Assembly (NCBI RefSeq): GCF_000986785.1
Contig: NZ_LAYY01000101.1
Location: 104,252 to 168,251 of the forward strand
Reading direction: 5' to 3'
DNA: 64,000 nt
DNA from: Mesobacillus campisalis
Lineage (GTDB): Bacteria > Bacillota > Bacilli > Bacillales > Cytobacillaceae
The notes under the pieces are model-generated. The model made no database searches. It saw only the letters and a list, made by a program, of their open reading frames with translations, and was not told where the DNA came from. Shown piece by piece: positions 1 through 9,888 of the stretch (positions within the stretch are counted from its first letter, which is position 1; each line of letters begins with the position of its first letter). Made by a program: the position numbers and the translations under genes.

Positions 1-2
1 TC

Positions 3-2054
3 GACATGGGGGCCAATGTGGACTACTACATTCCAAACCGCTTTACTGAAGGGTATGGCCCGAATGAAGCTGCCTTCAGAAAGGCCGCGGAAAAGGGAAT
101 AAAGCTGATCATTACCGTCGATACCGGAATATCGGCGCTTCATGAAGCAAAGATTGCCCGCGATCTGGGGCTGGACCTGATTATTACCGATCACCATGAA
201 CCTGGACCGGCCCTGCCGGAGGCCCTGGCCATCATCCACCCAAAACTGGAGGACAGCGTCTACCCATTCAGGGAGCTTGCCGGTGTCGGTGTTGCCTTTA
301 AGGTGGCACATGCCCTGTACGGGTTTGTCCCGGAGGACTTGCTTGAAATTGCCGCTATCGGAACCATTGCCGACCTTGTCTCTCTAACAGGAGAAAACCG
401 GCTGATTGCCAAACATGGAATTTCACAGCTTAAGAGAACCAATAATCATGGGCTGCGCGCTCTGCTGTCTCTGTCGAAAACGGAGCCTTCCGCCATCAGT
501 GAGGAAACAATCGGCTTCATGATCGGTCCGCGCATCAATGCTGCCGGCCGGCTTGGCAGCGCCGATCCCGCTGTCCAACTGCTGCTGACAGATTCCCGGG
601 AGGAAGCGATCATGCTGGCGGAGGAAATCGACCTGCTCAACAAGGAAAGGCAAAGCCTTGTCGCTGCCATTTCCGAGGAAGCCATTAAGGAAGTGGAGAT
701 GAATTTTCCAGTCAAGGACAATCATGTTCTTGTCATTGGCAGGGAAGGCTGGAATCCGGGAGTCATTGGCATAGTGGCTTCAAGGCTGGTTGAGAAATTC
801 TACAGGCCGACGATCGTGCTCAGTTTTGACAAGGAAAAGGGAATCGCAAAAGGTTCAGCCAGAAGCATCGCTGGATTCGACCTTTTTAAAAATCTGTCCA
901 CCTGCCGTGACCTTCTGCCGCATTTTGGCGGCCATCCGATGGCTGCCGGGATGACGCTTGGCCTTGAGGATGTGGGCCAGCTCAGGGAAAGGCTGAATGT
1001 CCTTGCCGCCGAACAGCTGAGCGAAAAGGATCTGATACCTGTCACCCAGGTAGATCTCGAGGTCCGCCTTGAGGAAATCAGTCTTGAAAGCATAAAGGAA
1101 ATGGGGCAGCTTGCGCCTTATGGTGTGGATAATCCTAAGCCGAAGGTAATGATCAAGGATGCCCAAATTGCTTCGATGCGAAGAATCGGAAGCAACAACA
1201 GCCATATCAAGATGACGCTAGCCAACGGCGGGGCGTCCCTTGATGGCGTTGGTTTCGGACTGGGCGGGCTGTATGAGCAGATTTCTCCGATTTCCTCTGT
1301 CTCGGCCATTGGCGAGCTGTCCATCAATGAATGGAACAATATCAGGAAGCCGCAGATTTTCCTTCAGGATGTGGCTGTACACTCATGGCAGATGTTTGAC
1401 CTGAGGGGTCTCAGGCGGCATGAAAAGCTTGTCGAGATGATACCTGGCCAATCCACCAAATGGGTTGTTTTTGGGGACGGAGGGGAAGAGAAGTTTTCTG
1501 CTTTTATAGCGGGGCCGCTAAGTAAAATCAGTACGGCAGAGGAAGCAGCCTATATGGATGTTGATGACCAGAATATTGTGCTTCTGGATATGCCGCCATC
1601 AAGGCAGATTCTTGAAAAGTTATTTTCCGGCAAATCCCCGTCCAGGATCTATGTCCACTTTTACAAGGAAAACAGTGACTTCTTCAGTACCATGCCAACG
1701 AGGGAACACTTTAAATGGTTTTATGCGTTTTTGGCGAAGAAGGGTGTTTTTGACCTGAAAACCTATGGGGAGGACCTGGCAAAATACCGCGGCTGGACAA
1801 AAGAAAGTGTGGATTTTATGTCACAGGTGTTTTTTGACCTGGATTTTGTTAAAATAAACAATGGATTAATTTCCTTGGAGAAAAGTGTGCCGAAAAGGGA
1901 CTTATCTGAATCAAAGACTTACCAGAGAAAACAAGCTACATTCGCTCTTGAAAATGATTTGCTCTATTCAACATTCGAGCAGCTTAAAAGCTGGTTCGAC
2001 CAAGTCATTCAAGGGTCGGTGCAAAATGAGGAGGCAATTACAGAATGGATTTAA
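3..2054 (+). CDS. recJ: Single-stranded-DNA-specific exonuclease RecJ (5' end cut by window)
   Basis: RecJ degrades single-stranded DNA 5' to 3' in recombination and mismatch repair. The open frame runs off the left edge, so roughly the first 100 residues (with the first DHH-superfamily metal motif) lie outside; 682 residues from the first in-window Met are visible against about 780 in Bacillus homologues. Seen: a DHH signature in ITDHHEP near visible residue 62, a second metal-ligand region ([10 protein letters not shown]), and a DHHA1-type GGHPMAAG motif near residue 310. The long C-terminal part is typical of Bacillus RecJ. The 3' end overlaps apt by 10 bases, implying translational coupling. 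Confidence 0.95.
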   Translation, partial: DMGANVDYYIPNRFTEGYGPNEAAFRKAAEKGIKLIITVDTGISALHEAKIARDLGLDLIITDHHEPGPALPEALAIIHPKLEDSVYPFRELAGVGVAFKVAHALYGFVPEDLLEIAAIGTIADLVSLTGENRLIAKHGISQLKRTNNHGLRALLSLSKTEPSAISEETIGFMIGPRINAAGRLGSADPAVQLLLTDSREEAIMLAEEIDLLNKERQSLVAAISEEAIKEVEMNFPVKDNHVLVIGREGWNPGVIGIVASRLVEKFYRPTIVLSFDKEKGIAKGSARSIAGFDLFKNLSTCRDLLPHFGGHPMAAGMTLGLEDVGQLRERLNVLAAEQLSEKDLIPVTQVDLEVRLEEISLESIKEMGQLAPYGVDNPKPKVMIKDAQIASMRRIGSNNSHIKMTLANGGASLDGVGFGLGGLYEQISPISSVSAIGELSINEWNNIRKPQIFLQDVAVHSWQMFDLRGLRRHEKLVEMIPGQSTKWVVFGDGGEEKFSAFIAGPLSKISTAEEAAYMDVDDQNIVLLDMPPSRQILEKLFSGKSPSRIYVHFYKENSDFFSTMPTREHFKWFYAFLAKKGVFDLKTYGEDLAKYRGWTKESVDFMSQVFFDLDFVKINNGLISLEKSVPKRDLSESKTYQRKQATFALENDLLYSTFEQLKSWFDQVIQGSVQNEEAITEWI

Positions 2055-2557
2055 AGAAATTCGTAGCCATTGTGCCTGACTGGCCAAAGGAAGGCATAAA
2101 ATTTAAGGATATAACGCCACTTATGGCGGATGGCGAAGCATATAAATATGCAACCGACCAGATTGTCACCTATGCCCGCGAAAGGAAAGTGGACTTGATT
2201 GTGGGTCCTGAAGCGCGCGGCTTCATCATCGGCTGCCCAGTTGCCTATTCACTTGGAGTAGGTTTTGCTCCAGTCCGGAAGGAAGGAAAACTTCCGCGCG
2301 AGACAATCAAGGTTGATTATGGCCTGGAATATGGCAAGGATGTCCTTACGATCCATAAAGATGCGATCAAACCGGGACAGAGAGTCCTGATTGTCGACGA
2401 CCTTCTGGCTACAGGAGGCACAATCGAAGCGACCATCAAATTGGTGGAAGAGCTCGGCGGAGTCGTTGCCGGCATCGCTTTCCTGATTGAACTTACTTAC
2501 CTGGAAGGCAGAAGCAAGCTCGAAAATTACGATATCAAGGCAATTTTGAATTACTAG
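2045..2557 (+). CDS. apt: Adenine phosphoribosyltransferase
   Basis: Salvages adenine with PRPP to AMP in the cytoplasm. At 170 residues it has the normal family length. The PRPP-binding motif is visible as [13 protein letters not shown] near residues 118-130, and GPEARGF near residue 58 is typical of Apt. The ATG lies inside the end of recJ, preceded by an aatgagg Shine-Dalgarno sequence, so it is co-transcribed with recJ. A hairpin terminator follows at once, separating it from rel. Confidence 0.97.
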   Translation: MDLKKFVAIVPDWPKEGIKFKDITPLMADGEAYKYATDQIVTYARERKVDLIVGPEARGFIIGCPVAYSLGVGFAPVRKEGKLPRETIKVDYGLEYGKDVLTIHKDAIKPGQRVLIVDDLLATGGTIEATIKLVEELGGVVAGIAFLIELTYLEGRSKLENYDIKAILNY

Positions 2558-2563
2558 TATGCA

Positions 2564-2592
2564 GGGGCACTTCTATTTGGAGTGCCTTTTGT
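2564..2592 (+). terminator. Rho-independent terminator of recJ-apt
   Basis: Short stem ggcact/agtgcc (2566-2571 with 2581-2586) followed by tttt, starting 9 bases after the apt stop. The short stem suggests only moderate strength. Confidence 0.6.
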
Positions 2593-2708
2593 CTATATGC
2601 AAGCCATTTTGGGAACTGGCGTTTCCTATCCGGACAGGGCGTAATCAAATTGGAAAAAAATTTTTTCGACATTTTTTTCATTTTCTGACTAAAATCTTTT
2701 GCTTTCTC

Positions 2709-2737
2709 TTTACATATTGGAATTTTTCTTTGATAAT
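2709..2737 (+). promoter_or_regulatory. Candidate sigma-A promoter of rel
   Basis: TTTACA (2709-2714), a 17-base spacer, then GATAAT (2732-2737). It lies in the 340-base gap between apt and rel and leaves a leader of about 150 bases. A TTCGACA (reverse of the Spo0A-box core TGTCGAA) sits about 40 bases upstream at 2665-2671. No convincing gene is present in the gap. Confidence 0.55.
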
Positions 2738-2897
2738 AATAACAATCCTTAAAACAGGAGATTCAAGCTATTGGTTTGAATTGGCATCATTAGCAGGAGA
2801 ATGCATCCTGTTAAAGCGGAATATGTCTACTAAATGGCTGCTGGAGTGATTATTTTGTCCTCCAGATTTTTATATAAAAGATAAAAAAGGTGATCCT

Positions 2898-5093
2898 ATG
2901 GCGAATGATCATGTGCTGACCGCCGAGCAAGTAATCGAAATGACAAGCAGATATCTGAATGATGAGCATGTGGCAATGGTGCAGAAGGCATACGACTTCG
3001 CAAGAGATGCCCATCATGACCAGTTTCGGAAGTCCGGCGAACCCTATATTATCCATCCGATCCAGGTTGCCGGGATTCTCGCTGATCTTGAAATGGATCC
3101 TGCAACGGTGGCGGCTGGATTCCTTCATGATGTCGTTGAGGATACTGAAATAACGCTCGAAGATATTGAAGAGGCATTTGATTCTGAAGTGGCCATGCTG
3201 GTTGATGGAGTGACCAAGCTTGGTAAAATTAAATATAAGTCGCATGAAGAGCAGCAGGCGGAAAACCACCGCAAAATGTTTGTGGCGATGGCACAGGACA
3301 TCCGCGTCATCCTTATCAAACTTGCCGACCGGCTGCATAATATGCGTACCCTCAAACACCTTCCACAGGAAAAGCAGCGCCGGATTTCCAACGAGACGCT
3401 GGAGATTTTTGCCCCGCTGGCTCACCGGCTTGGAATTTCGAAGATCAAATGGGAGCTTGAAGACACAGCGCTGCGCTATCTCAATCCCCAGCAGTATTAC
3501 CGCATCGTCAACCTGATGAAAAAGAAGCGGGCGGAGCGGGAGGAATATCTTGATGATGTGATCCAGGAAGTTCGCGGCCAGCTTAAAGATGTGAAGATCA
3601 AGGCCGAAATTTCCGGCCGTCCCAAGCATATTTACAGCATTTACCGGAAAATGGCCCTTCAAAACAAGCAGTTCAACGAAATCTATGATCTCTTGGCTGT
3701 CCGGATTGTGGTGAACAGCATTAAGGACTGCTACGCGGTACTTGGCATCATCCATACATGCTGGAAGCCGATGCCTGGACGTTTCAAGGACTATATTGCC
3801 ATGCCGAAGCCGAATATGTACCAGTCGCTCCATACGACCGTGATTGGCCCTAAAGGTGATCCTTTGGAAGTGCAGATCCGGACGTTTGACATGCACAGGA
3901 TTGCTGAATTCGGGATTGCGGCCCACTGGGCGTATAAAGAGGGGAAACCGGTTGAAGAGGGGCTGACCCTGGATAAAAAGCTTACATGGTTCAGGGAAAT
4001 CCTTGAGTTCCAGAACGAAACCGCCAATGCGGAAGAGTTTATGGAATCACTTAAAATCGATTTGTTTTCCGACATGGTGTTCATTTTTACGCCAAAGGGG
4101 GATGTCATCGAGCTTCCGGCCGGCTCGGTACCGATTGACTTTGCCTACCGAATCCACTCGGAAATCGGCAATAAGACAATTGGCGCCAAGGTGAACGGCA
4201 AGATGGTCACCCTTGATTATAAGCTGAAAACGGGGGACATCATCGAGATTCTGACCTCCAAGCATTCCTATGGCCCAAGCCGTGACTGGCTCAAGCTCGT
4301 CCAGACCTCCCAGGCTAAAAACAAAATCCGCCAGTTCTTTAAAAAGCAGCGGCGAGATGAAAATATCGAAAAGGGCCGCGAGCTGGTTGAAAAAGAGATC
4401 AAGGCCATGGATTTTGACCTGAAGGAAATCCTGACCGCCGAGAATCTGAAGCGTGTTGCCGATAAATTCAATTTTTCGAATGAGGAAGATATGTACGCTG
4501 CAGTTGGCTATAACGGCGTCACTGCCCTTCAGGTGGCAAACAGGCTTACCGAGAAATGGCGCAAGAAGCGCGACATGGAGCAGGAGAAGGATCTGGCGAA
4601 TGCCGTCTCCGAATTAAAGGCGCTGCCTCAGGTGAGGAAGCGGGAATCCGGAGTCAGGGTCTCAGGAATCGACAATCTTCTTATCCGTCTGTCCCGCTGC
4701 TGCAATCCGATCCCAGGCGATGATATTGTCGGCTTCATTACGAAGGGGAGAGGGGTCTCCGTCCACCGTTCTGACTGTACGAACATCAATACGGATGATG
4801 CGCAGGCGCGCCTGATTCCGGTTGAATGGGAAACAGCGCTCAATGACCGGAAGGAATACAATGTCGATATTGAAATTACCGGCTATGACCGGCGCGGCCT
4901 CCTGAATGAAGTCCTTCAGGCCGTTAATGAAACCAAAACGAATATCTCTGCCGTATCAGGCAAATCAGACCGCAACAAAGTCGCGACCATCAACATGTCA
5001 ATCGCGATCACAAACGTCAGCCACCTCCAAAAAGTGGTAGACCGAATCAAGCAAATCTCTGACATCTACTCCGTCAGAAGAGTACTCAACTAA
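2898..5093 (+). CDS. relA: Bifunctional (p)ppGpp synthetase/hydrolase Rel
   Basis: Makes and degrades (p)ppGpp in the stringent response on the ribosome. The 731 residues have the full Rel layout: HD hydrolase domain with an intact FLHDVVEDT (HDxxED) motif near residue 74, so hydrolysis should be active; synthetase domain with [17 protein letters not shown] near residue 300; TGS domain near 390-450; a CCNPIPGD zinc/CC-type motif near 597; and a C-terminal ACT domain. The ATG has an aaaaaggtgatc Shine-Dalgarno sequence. It has its own candidate promoter. In B. subtilis dtd follows directly; here a hairpin repeat lies between them. Confidence 0.97.
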   Translation: MANDHVLTAEQVIEMTSRYLNDEHVAMVQKAYDFARDAHHDQFRKSGEPYIIHPIQVAGILADLEMDPATVAAGFLHDVVEDTEITLEDIEEAFDSEVAMLVDGVTKLGKIKYKSHEEQQAENHRKMFVAMAQDIRVILIKLADRLHNMRTLKHLPQEKQRRISNETLEIFAPLAHRLGISKIKWELEDTALRYLNPQQYYRIVNLMKKKRAEREEYLDDVIQEVRGQLKDVKIKAEISGRPKHIYSIYRKMALQNKQFNEIYDLLAVRIVVNSIKDCYAVLGIIHTCWKPMPGRFKDYIAMPKPNMYQSLHTTVIGPKGDPLEVQIRTFDMHRIAEFGIAAHWAYKEGKPVEEGLTLDKKLTWFREILEFQNETANAEEFMESLKIDLFSDMVFIFTPKGDVIELPAGSVPIDFAYRIHSEIGNKTIGAKVNGKMVTLDYKLKTGDIIEILTSKHSYGPSRDWLKLVQTSQAKNKIRQFFKKQRRDENIEKGRELVEKEIKAMDFDLKEILTAENLKRVADKFNFSNEEDMYAAVGYNGVTALQVANRLTEKWRKKRDMEQEKDLANAVSELKALPQVRKRESGVRVSGIDNLLIRLSRCCNPIPGDDIVGFITKGRGVSVHRSDCTNINTDDAQARLIPVEWETALNDRKEYNVDIEITGYDRRGLLNEVLQAVNETKTNISAVSGKSDRNKVATINMSIAITNVSHLQKVVDRIKQISDIYSVRRVLN

Positions 5094-5103
5094 AGCACTA
5101 AAG

Positions 5104-5190
5104 GGTGCCTGACCCCCGCCCAGGTAATGCGTTAATGCAAGAAAGAGTGCCTGACCCTCAGCGCGTTAACGCGCTTTAGGGTCAGGCACC
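5104..5190. repeat. GTGCCTGACCC inverted-repeat element between rel and dtd
   Basis: Two direct copies of GTGCCTGACCC (5105-5115, 5147-5157) and one inverted copy GGGTCAGGCAC (5179-5189). The second and inverted copies form an 11-bp stem enclosing the palindrome AGCGCGTTAACGCGCT (5160-5175). There is no U-run, so it is not a standard terminator. From memory, the GGGTCAGGCACC word is a frequent intergenic hairpin in some Bacillaceae genomes; I could not check this. Confidence 0.75.
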
Positions 5191-5211
5191 GTTGTGTAAG
5201 GAGTTTTTAGG

Positions 5212-5652
5212 ATGCGTGTTGTTGTTCAGCGTAGCAAGGAAGCCAGGGTTACGGTTGGTGACAGGGTGACGGGTTCGATTTCGAGCGGTTTCGTCGTCCT
5301 TGTGGGTGTGACCCATGAAGATACGGAAAAGGATGCCGCCTATCTTGCGGATAAGGTGGCCAACCTTCGTGTGTTCGAAGACGAGCAGGGTAAGATGAAC
5401 CTTTCCCTCGTTGATGTCGGAGGACAGGTTCTCTCGGTTTCGCAGTTTACCCTCTATGGGGACTGCCGCAAGGGAAGGCGTCCCAATTTCATGGATGCCG
5501 CACGCCCCGATCACGCCAATGTCATTTATGAAGCATTCAACTCCAAGCTCCGCGAAATCGGCGTCACGGTCGAAACCGGAGAGTTTGGGGCGATGATGGA
5601 TGTACAGCTTACCAATGACGGGCCGGTAACTTTGATTATTGAAAGCAAATAA
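5212..5652 (+). CDS. dtd: D-aminoacyl-tRNA deacylase
   Basis: Hydrolyses D-aminoacyl-tRNAs (and Gly-tRNA-Ala), protecting translation from wrong stereochemistry. The 146 residues match the family length. The SQFTLYG motif near residue 78 and the NDGPVT (GP-type) motif near residue 137 form the active site of Dtd. A taaggagttttt Shine-Dalgarno sequence precedes the ATG. It follows rel, as in B. subtilis (yrvI), and ends in a clear terminator. Confidence 0.96.
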   Translation: MRVVVQRSKEARVTVGDRVTGSISSGFVVLVGVTHEDTEKDAAYLADKVANLRVFEDEQGKMNLSLVDVGGQVLSVSQFTLYGDCRKGRRPNFMDAARPDHANVIYEAFNSKLREIGVTVETGEFGAMMDVQLTNDGPVTLIIESK

Positions 5653-5661
5653 CAGCGAACC

Positions 5662-5697
5662 AAAAAGGGAATCCACTATTGCGGATTCCTTTTTTTG
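5662..5697 (+). terminator. Rho-independent terminator of dtd
   Basis: Stem ggaatcc/ggattcc (5668-5674 with 5683-5689) with an A-run before it and a T-run after (5690-5696); probably works in both directions. Confidence 0.85.
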
Positions 5698-5807
5698 GTG
5701 TTTAGTGGTGTGCTTCTTCTAGGTTTGCATCTGAGTCCATTGTGTGCGTAAATGCTGTGGCTGCTGTCACAAAAGGGACACAGGTTTTTCAAATAAACAG
5801 AATAATT

Positions 5808-6019
5808 GATGCAATAATCCAGGCTACTGATTCAATAATCCTATTCTGTGATGCAAAAACCCGAATTTTTGAAGCAATAACGCAGTCCTGCGTTAAAATC
5901 TCCTCATTTTTTGATGCAATAACCCATTCCTGCAGTTAAAACCTCCTCATTTTTTGATGCAATAACCCATTCCTGCAGTTAAAACCTCCTCATTTTTTGA
6001 TGCATTACCCTGTCCCTCG
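5808..6019. repeat. Intergenic array of 21-22-bp modules
   Basis: Starting at 5808, units of 21 or 22 bases begin alternately with gatgcaata and gttaaaa-type words. An exact 43-bp unit is tandemly duplicated (5913-5955 and 5956-5998). On the minus strand each module starts with a TTATTGCATC word, which resembles the core of the arrays near 12.9 kb and 38.5 kb. The array fills the convergent gap between dtd and the amidase gene. A 65-residue ORF through it is repeat-encoded and not credible. Confidence 0.85.
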
Positions 6020-6053
6020 GTGGAAACCTCTATCTCTTAATCTGTCTAACATC

Positions 6054-6095
6054 CAAAAAAGGGATACCAACCGACCTAAATGCGGCTGTATCCCC
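6054..6095 (-). terminator. Terminator of the SH3b amidase gene
   Basis: On the minus strand, stem ggggatac...gtatccc (plus positions 6061-6067 and 6088-6094) followed by six T residues (plus-strand A-run 6055-6060). The loop is about 20 bases. Confidence 0.75.
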
Positions 6096-6140
6096 AATTT
6101 TTAAATAAATATAATCTCTGATTCCCGTGAACTGCCTGCC

Positions 6141-7895
6141 CTATTGCCCGCTCCCCTTGAAATACTTCGCGAGCCCTTCAAAAATTCCGGCTGCCACGGC
6201 CTCCTGGTACTGGGGCGTGCTTACGAGCATCTCTTCGGTGGGATTGCTCAAGTAGCCGAGCTCAAGCAGCGTGGATGGCCTCTGGTTTTCCCGGAGCACA
6301 TGGTAATCTCCCTGGCGGACACCGCGGTCGCGCAGGCTTGTCCTGCTGCTTACAGACGAGTGAACCTCTGTGGAGAGCGTCCTGTGGGAAGAGTTGTAAT
6401 AGTAGGTGGTCATCCCTCTGACACTGCGGTCGGCAATGCTGTCATAATGGAGCGAAATGAATGCATCGGCGTTGTGATAATGGGATGCAGACACCCTTGA
6501 GCTAAGGGAGAGGTATGTATCTCCATTTCTGGTCATGACGACATTGGTACCGGCTGCCTTAAGTTTATCGTACAGCAGCCTCGCAGTCGCGAGGTTCAGG
6601 TGCTTCTCGAGTGTCCCCCGTGCCCCTACGGTGCCGCCATCTCTTCCGCCGTGCCCTGGGTCAATGACGACTGTCTTGTTTTTCATATGAATACCTGCAC
6701 CCGGCTTTTTGATCTGAACAGCCTGATTTCCGTTTAAGGAAACGAGCCAGCCTGCAATATAGCCGGTGCCGCCATTTGCCAGGGAGATTTGATACCAGTC
6801 CCCGTACAGGCTGACTACCTTGAAGCTATCTCCCTGATTGGCCCGCTGGACGACTGATGTATGGACACCCGCTCCCTTGCGGATATTGGTCCCATTATGA
6901 AGGACGGTGACACTCTGGTTTTTGACACTGTTCGCGGACGGAGCGGGCGATGAAGCCTTCTTCTCGAAGAACCATCCTGCTGCCCAGCCGGTCCTGCCAG
7001 GTTTGTACTCAATTTTCACCCAGTTGTCTTTTTCGGCAAGAATCCTGAATTTTTCTCCCCTGGATACTTGTCCTACGACCTTACCGTTCAGGCTGCCGCT
7101 GTCCCTGACATATAGGGAGGAGGCTGTTACGGTCGCTTCTCCTGCTGGCCGGGAAGCTGCTGAACCTGTTTTCAGCGGGCTCGACGTAAAACTCAGGTAC
7201 TGGCCGCTGACATAGGCGGCTTGCCCCTGATAGATAATCTTTGCCCAGCCATTTTCCTGCGACTGTACCTTTACCTTCGTTCCTTTTGCCAGCTTGCCAA
7301 TGACTCTGGCATTCAGCGCCGGGCTGACCCGGACATTCAGGTTATCGGCTGCGGCTATGGCATCATTCCCGGCTGCAGGTACACTTTGCTGCCGGCTGCC
7401 GTTCATGTTCAAATAATCCTTCGAGACCCAGCCTTCCAGCGAACCATGGCGGATTTTCGCCCATGAACCATTTGTGTTCAAAACAGTAACACTTTGGCCA
7501 TTCCGGAGTGAACCGGTTGACGCATAGGAGGTGCCGGGGCCTGACCTGACCCTCAGGCTGTCGGCGGCAACGATGCCAGTCCCGGATGCTCCTGCCGAAG
7601 GAGCTACTGCAGCTGCGCCTTCCTTCTTGGTGAACCACTCGGCCACCCAGCCTTTCCTTCCGCCTGGCAGACTGATTTGGATCCAGTCTCCTTGCTGTTT
7701 GATGATTATGTACTTTTCCCCTCTGTTTGCTTTTCCGACCACTGGATAGCTGAGTCCGGGCCCTTGCCTGACGTTAAGGTTTGTGCCTGTTATCTCCACT
7801 GTTCCAGTTGAAGCTTCGGCCGGTTTTGCCGTCTGCAAGCTGCCTATCATAAGAAGAAGGCAAAGAAGGATGACGGCTAGTTTACTATTTTGCAA
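6141..7895 (-). CDS. yrvJ: Secreted N-acetylmuramoyl-L-alanine amidase with five SH3b domains
   Basis: A cell-wall hydrolase that cuts the MurNAc-L-Ala bond. It is 584 residues with an N-terminal signal peptide (hydrophobic LAVILLCLLLMIGSL, then AKPAEA). Five bacterial SH3 repeats follow at about 27-90, 104-163, 177-236, 251-312 and 325-390, each with an NVR/RVRSGPG-type start and a GW motif. A C-terminal Amidase_3 zinc domain (about 408-580) has DPGHGG, SLHYDS and LLELGYLSN ligand motifs. The start is TTG, chosen for the aggggg Shine-Dalgarno sequence 10 bases upstream; the nearby ATG is out of frame. The place between dtd and yrzK matches B. subtilis YrvJ. Confidence 0.93.
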   Translation of the reverse strand: MQNSKLAVILLCLLLMIGSLQTAKPAEASTGTVEITGTNLNVRQGPGLSYPVVGKANRGEKYIIIKQQGDWIQISLPGGRKGWVAEWFTKKEGAAAVAPSAGASGTGIVAADSLRVRSGPGTSYASTGSLRNGQSVTVLNTNGSWAKIRHGSLEGWVSKDYLNMNGSRQQSVPAAGNDAIAAADNLNVRVSPALNARVIGKLAKGTKVKVQSQENGWAKIIYQGQAAYVSGQYLSFTSSPLKTGSAASRPAGEATVTASSLYVRDSGSLNGKVVGQVSRGEKFRILAEKDNWVKIEYKPGRTGWAAGWFFEKKASSPAPSANSVKNQSVTVLHNGTNIRKGAGVHTSVVQRANQGDSFKVVSLYGDWYQISLANGGTGYIAGWLVSLNGNQAVQIKKPGAGIHMKNKTVVIDPGHGGRDGGTVGARGTLEKHLNLATARLLYDKLKAAGTNVVMTRNGDTYLSLSSRVSASHYHNADAFISLHYDSIADRSVRGMTTYYYNSSHRTLSTEVHSSVSSRTSLRDRGVRQGDYHVLRENQRPSTLLELGYLSNPTEEMLVSTPQYQEAVAAGIFEGLAKYFKGSGQ

Positions 7896-8074
7896 TGACT
7901 CTCATCCCCCTGTTAAATTTTTCTTTGAAATTAATTTTACAGGAAGAAAGAACCAAAATCACGATGTATTTGAATCTTCCTAGCAATTCAGGAAAATTTG
8001 GCTATTAAATATGCTGAAATATTTTGGCGTTCATGGGCAGAATAGGAAAAGAGACCAAAATGGAAGGTGATTCT

Positions 8075-8251
8075 ATGCGGAACAGTGAGAAAGGATTTTC
8101 GGCCCACTTTGGGGAAAACCAGCTTTTCAATATCGATTTGCATGACTTTATGAAACGGGAGCAAAGCTCCAATATGATTGAATTGGCTTCCGAATTCGGT
8201 TTGAACCTCCGGGACATAAAAAAACTGAAAAAACAGCTCGAACGTTCTTGA
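8075..8251 (+). CDS. yrzK: Small conserved protein, YrzK-like
   Basis: A 58-residue protein of unknown function. The ATG at 8075 is preferred over the longer frame from 8024 because a ggaaggtgatt Shine-Dalgarno sequence sits just upstream. The C-terminal half (IELASEFGLNLRDIKKLKKQ) reads like a helix-turn-helix segment, as in a small DNA-binding or anti-sigma-like protein; this is inference. It lies between the amidase and the hisS leader, the place of yrzK in B. subtilis. Its stop codon overlaps the -35 box of the hisS promoter. Confidence 0.75.
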   Translation: MRNSEKGFSAHFGENQLFNIDLHDFMKREQSSNMIELASEFGLNLRDIKKLKKQLERS

Positions 8252-8276
8252 CAACAGGAAGCCCGGTCCGTAATAT
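8248..8276 (+). promoter_or_regulatory. Sigma-A promoter of the hisS-aspS T-box transcript
   Basis: TTGACA (8248-8253), exact 17-base spacer, TAATAT (8271-8276). The -35 box includes the yrzK stop codon. Transcription would begin about 35 bases before the first T-box stem. Confidence 0.75.
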
Positions 8277-8311
8277 AAGATAAATAAAAAGCGATTATAA
8301 TATCAATTGCC

Positions 8312-8571
8312 GTTGATGGGGAAAAGTAGTGAAGATCCACATGAAAAGAGAGGAAAAGCCCGGGGCTGAAAGCTTTTCTGCATGCTGACTTGATGAATGA
8401 ACACTCCGTAGGCTCTCTTCTGAACCTTGGCTGATGCCATCATTAGGAAGGGACGTATGCAGGCGTTAACTGTTAAAGAGGAAGGCTTTATGCCTTCAAT
8501 TAGGGTGGTACCACGGGAAGCAAAGGCTCTCGTCCCTTGTTATGACAACAAGGAGACGGGAGCCTTTTTTA
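8312..8571 (+). promoter_or_regulatory. T-box leader of hisS-aspS
   Basis: Senses uncharged tRNA and controls readthrough into hisS-aspS. Seen: a stem I region with tgatgg/ccatca at the base and a gaaaagc...gcttttc distal hairpin around ggggctgaaa; the conserved gcgttaa word (8463-8469); the T-box antiterminator core AGGGTGGTACCACGGG (8502-8517), whose TGG pairs with the tRNA end; and a terminator (8525-8570) with a ggctc(t)cgtc/gacgggagcc stem and a T-run. I could not fix the specifier codon (His or Asp) by eye. Confidence 0.93.
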
Positions 8572-8603
8572 TTTTACATAAATTTGCAGGGAGGTTGTCA
8601 CGC

Positions 8604-9875
8604 ATGTCGATCCAAATTCCGCGCGGGACACAGGATATTCTGCCAGGGGAATCCGAGAAATGGCAGTACATTGAGAAAAAAGCCAGGGAGATTTGTGAAA
8701 GGTACCAGTATCGGGAAATCCGGACTCCCATATTTGAACATACAGAATTATTCCTTCGCGGTGTAGGTGATACAACCGATATCGTCCAGAAGGAAATGTA
8801 TTCCTTCACCGATCGAGGCGGCCGCGAAATTACCCTCAGGCCGGAAGGAACCGCTTCAACTGTCAGGTCTTTTGTCGAGCACAAGATGTTCGGCCTGCCA
8901 ACCCAGCCGGTGAAGCTCTATTACATGGGGCCGATGTTCCGCTATGAGCGGCCACAGGCAGGACGTTTCCGCCAGTTTGTCCAGTTCGGGATTGAAGCAA
9001 TGGGAAGCAGCGATCCGGCTGTTGATGCAGAAGTCATTTCGCTGGCGATGTCCTTTTACAAGGAGCTTGGCTTAAACAAGCTGAAACTGGTCATTAACAG
9101 CCTGGGCGACAAGGAAAGCAGGAAAGCGCACCGGGATGCCCTGATTGCCCATTTCCAGCCGCGGATTGGCGAATTTTGCCGGGATTGCCAAAGCCGTCTT
9201 GAAAAAAATCCAATGCGAATTCTTGACTGCAAGGCAGACCGCGACCATGAGCTGATGAAAACAGCTCCATCCATCATTGATTATCTGAATGATGCATCAA
9301 GGGAGTACTTCTCAAAGGTCCAGCAGTACCTGGCGGCAATCGGCATTGAATTCGAAGTGGATCCGAACCTTGTGCGCGGGCTTGATTACTACAATCACAC
9401 AGCCTTTGAAATCATGAGCAACGCTGAAGGATTCGGAGCCATCACAACTCTTTGCGGCGGCGGCCGCTACAATGGGCTTGTCGAGGAAATCGGCGGTCCT
9501 GAAACACCGGGAATCGGCTTTGCCCTCAGCATCGAAAGGCTCCTTTCCGCCTTGAATGCGGAAGGCGTCGAACTGCCGGTTGAGCAAAAAATGGACTGCT
9601 ACCTCGTTTCCCTAGGGGAACAGGCACAGGATTATACTGTAGGCTTGCTCCATCAGTTAAGGGCGGCGGGCTTCTCGGCTGAACGGGATTATCTTGGGCG
9701 CAAGATAAAGGCCCAGTTCAAGGCAGCTGATCGCTTTCAGGCAAAATATGTGGCGGTGCTTGGGGATGATGAGCTTGCCGCAAACAAAATTGCATTGAAA
9801 TCGATGGAAGATGGCACGCAAATGGATTTGCCGCTAAATTCCTTTATTCAAAAATTCACGGAGCTTGCTAAATAA
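8604..9875 (+). CDS. hisS: Histidyl-tRNA synthetase
   Basis: Class II synthetase that charges tRNA-His. The ORF can be opened back to 8427 through the T-box, but the real start is ATG 8604 ([14 protein letters not shown]), with a gggagg Shine-Dalgarno sequence 9 bases before. This gives 423 residues, the normal length. Seen: motif 1 region near 45-80, motif 2 ([18 protein letters not shown]) near 105-122, HisA motif [14 protein letters not shown] near 257, motif 3 ([11 protein letters not shown]) near 308, and a C-terminal anticodon-binding domain. aspS starts 13 bases after the stop. Confidence 0.98.
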   Translation: MSIQIPRGTQDILPGESEKWQYIEKKAREICERYQYREIRTPIFEHTELFLRGVGDTTDIVQKEMYSFTDRGGREITLRPEGTASTVRSFVEHKMFGLPTQPVKLYYMGPMFRYERPQAGRFRQFVQFGIEAMGSSDPAVDAEVISLAMSFYKELGLNKLKLVINSLGDKESRKAHRDALIAHFQPRIGEFCRDCQSRLEKNPMRILDCKADRDHELMKTAPSIIDYLNDASREYFSKVQQYLAAIGIEFEVDPNLVRGLDYYNHTAFEIMSNAEGFGAITTLCGGGRYNGLVEEIGGPETPGIGFALSIERLLSALNAEGVELPVEQKMDCYLVSLGEQAQDYTVGLLHQLRAAGFSAERDYLGRKIKAQFKAADRFQAKYVAVLGDDELAANKIALKSMEDGTQMDLPLNSFIQKFTELAK

Positions 9876-9888
9876 GGGGGAAGCAGAA

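Noticed and set aside
2559-2849. 96-residue ORF between apt and rel
   Set aside because: It overlaps the apt terminator, lacks a ribosome site, is Phe/Leu-biased as in AT-rich non-coding DNA, and covers the rel promoter.
2850-3926. 358-residue minus-strand ORF
   Set aside because: Antisense shadow of rel; the plus frame has full Rel motifs.
5742-5939. 65-residue ORF in the dtd-amidase gap
   Set aside because: It is encoded by the 21-bp repeat modules and has no ribosome site.
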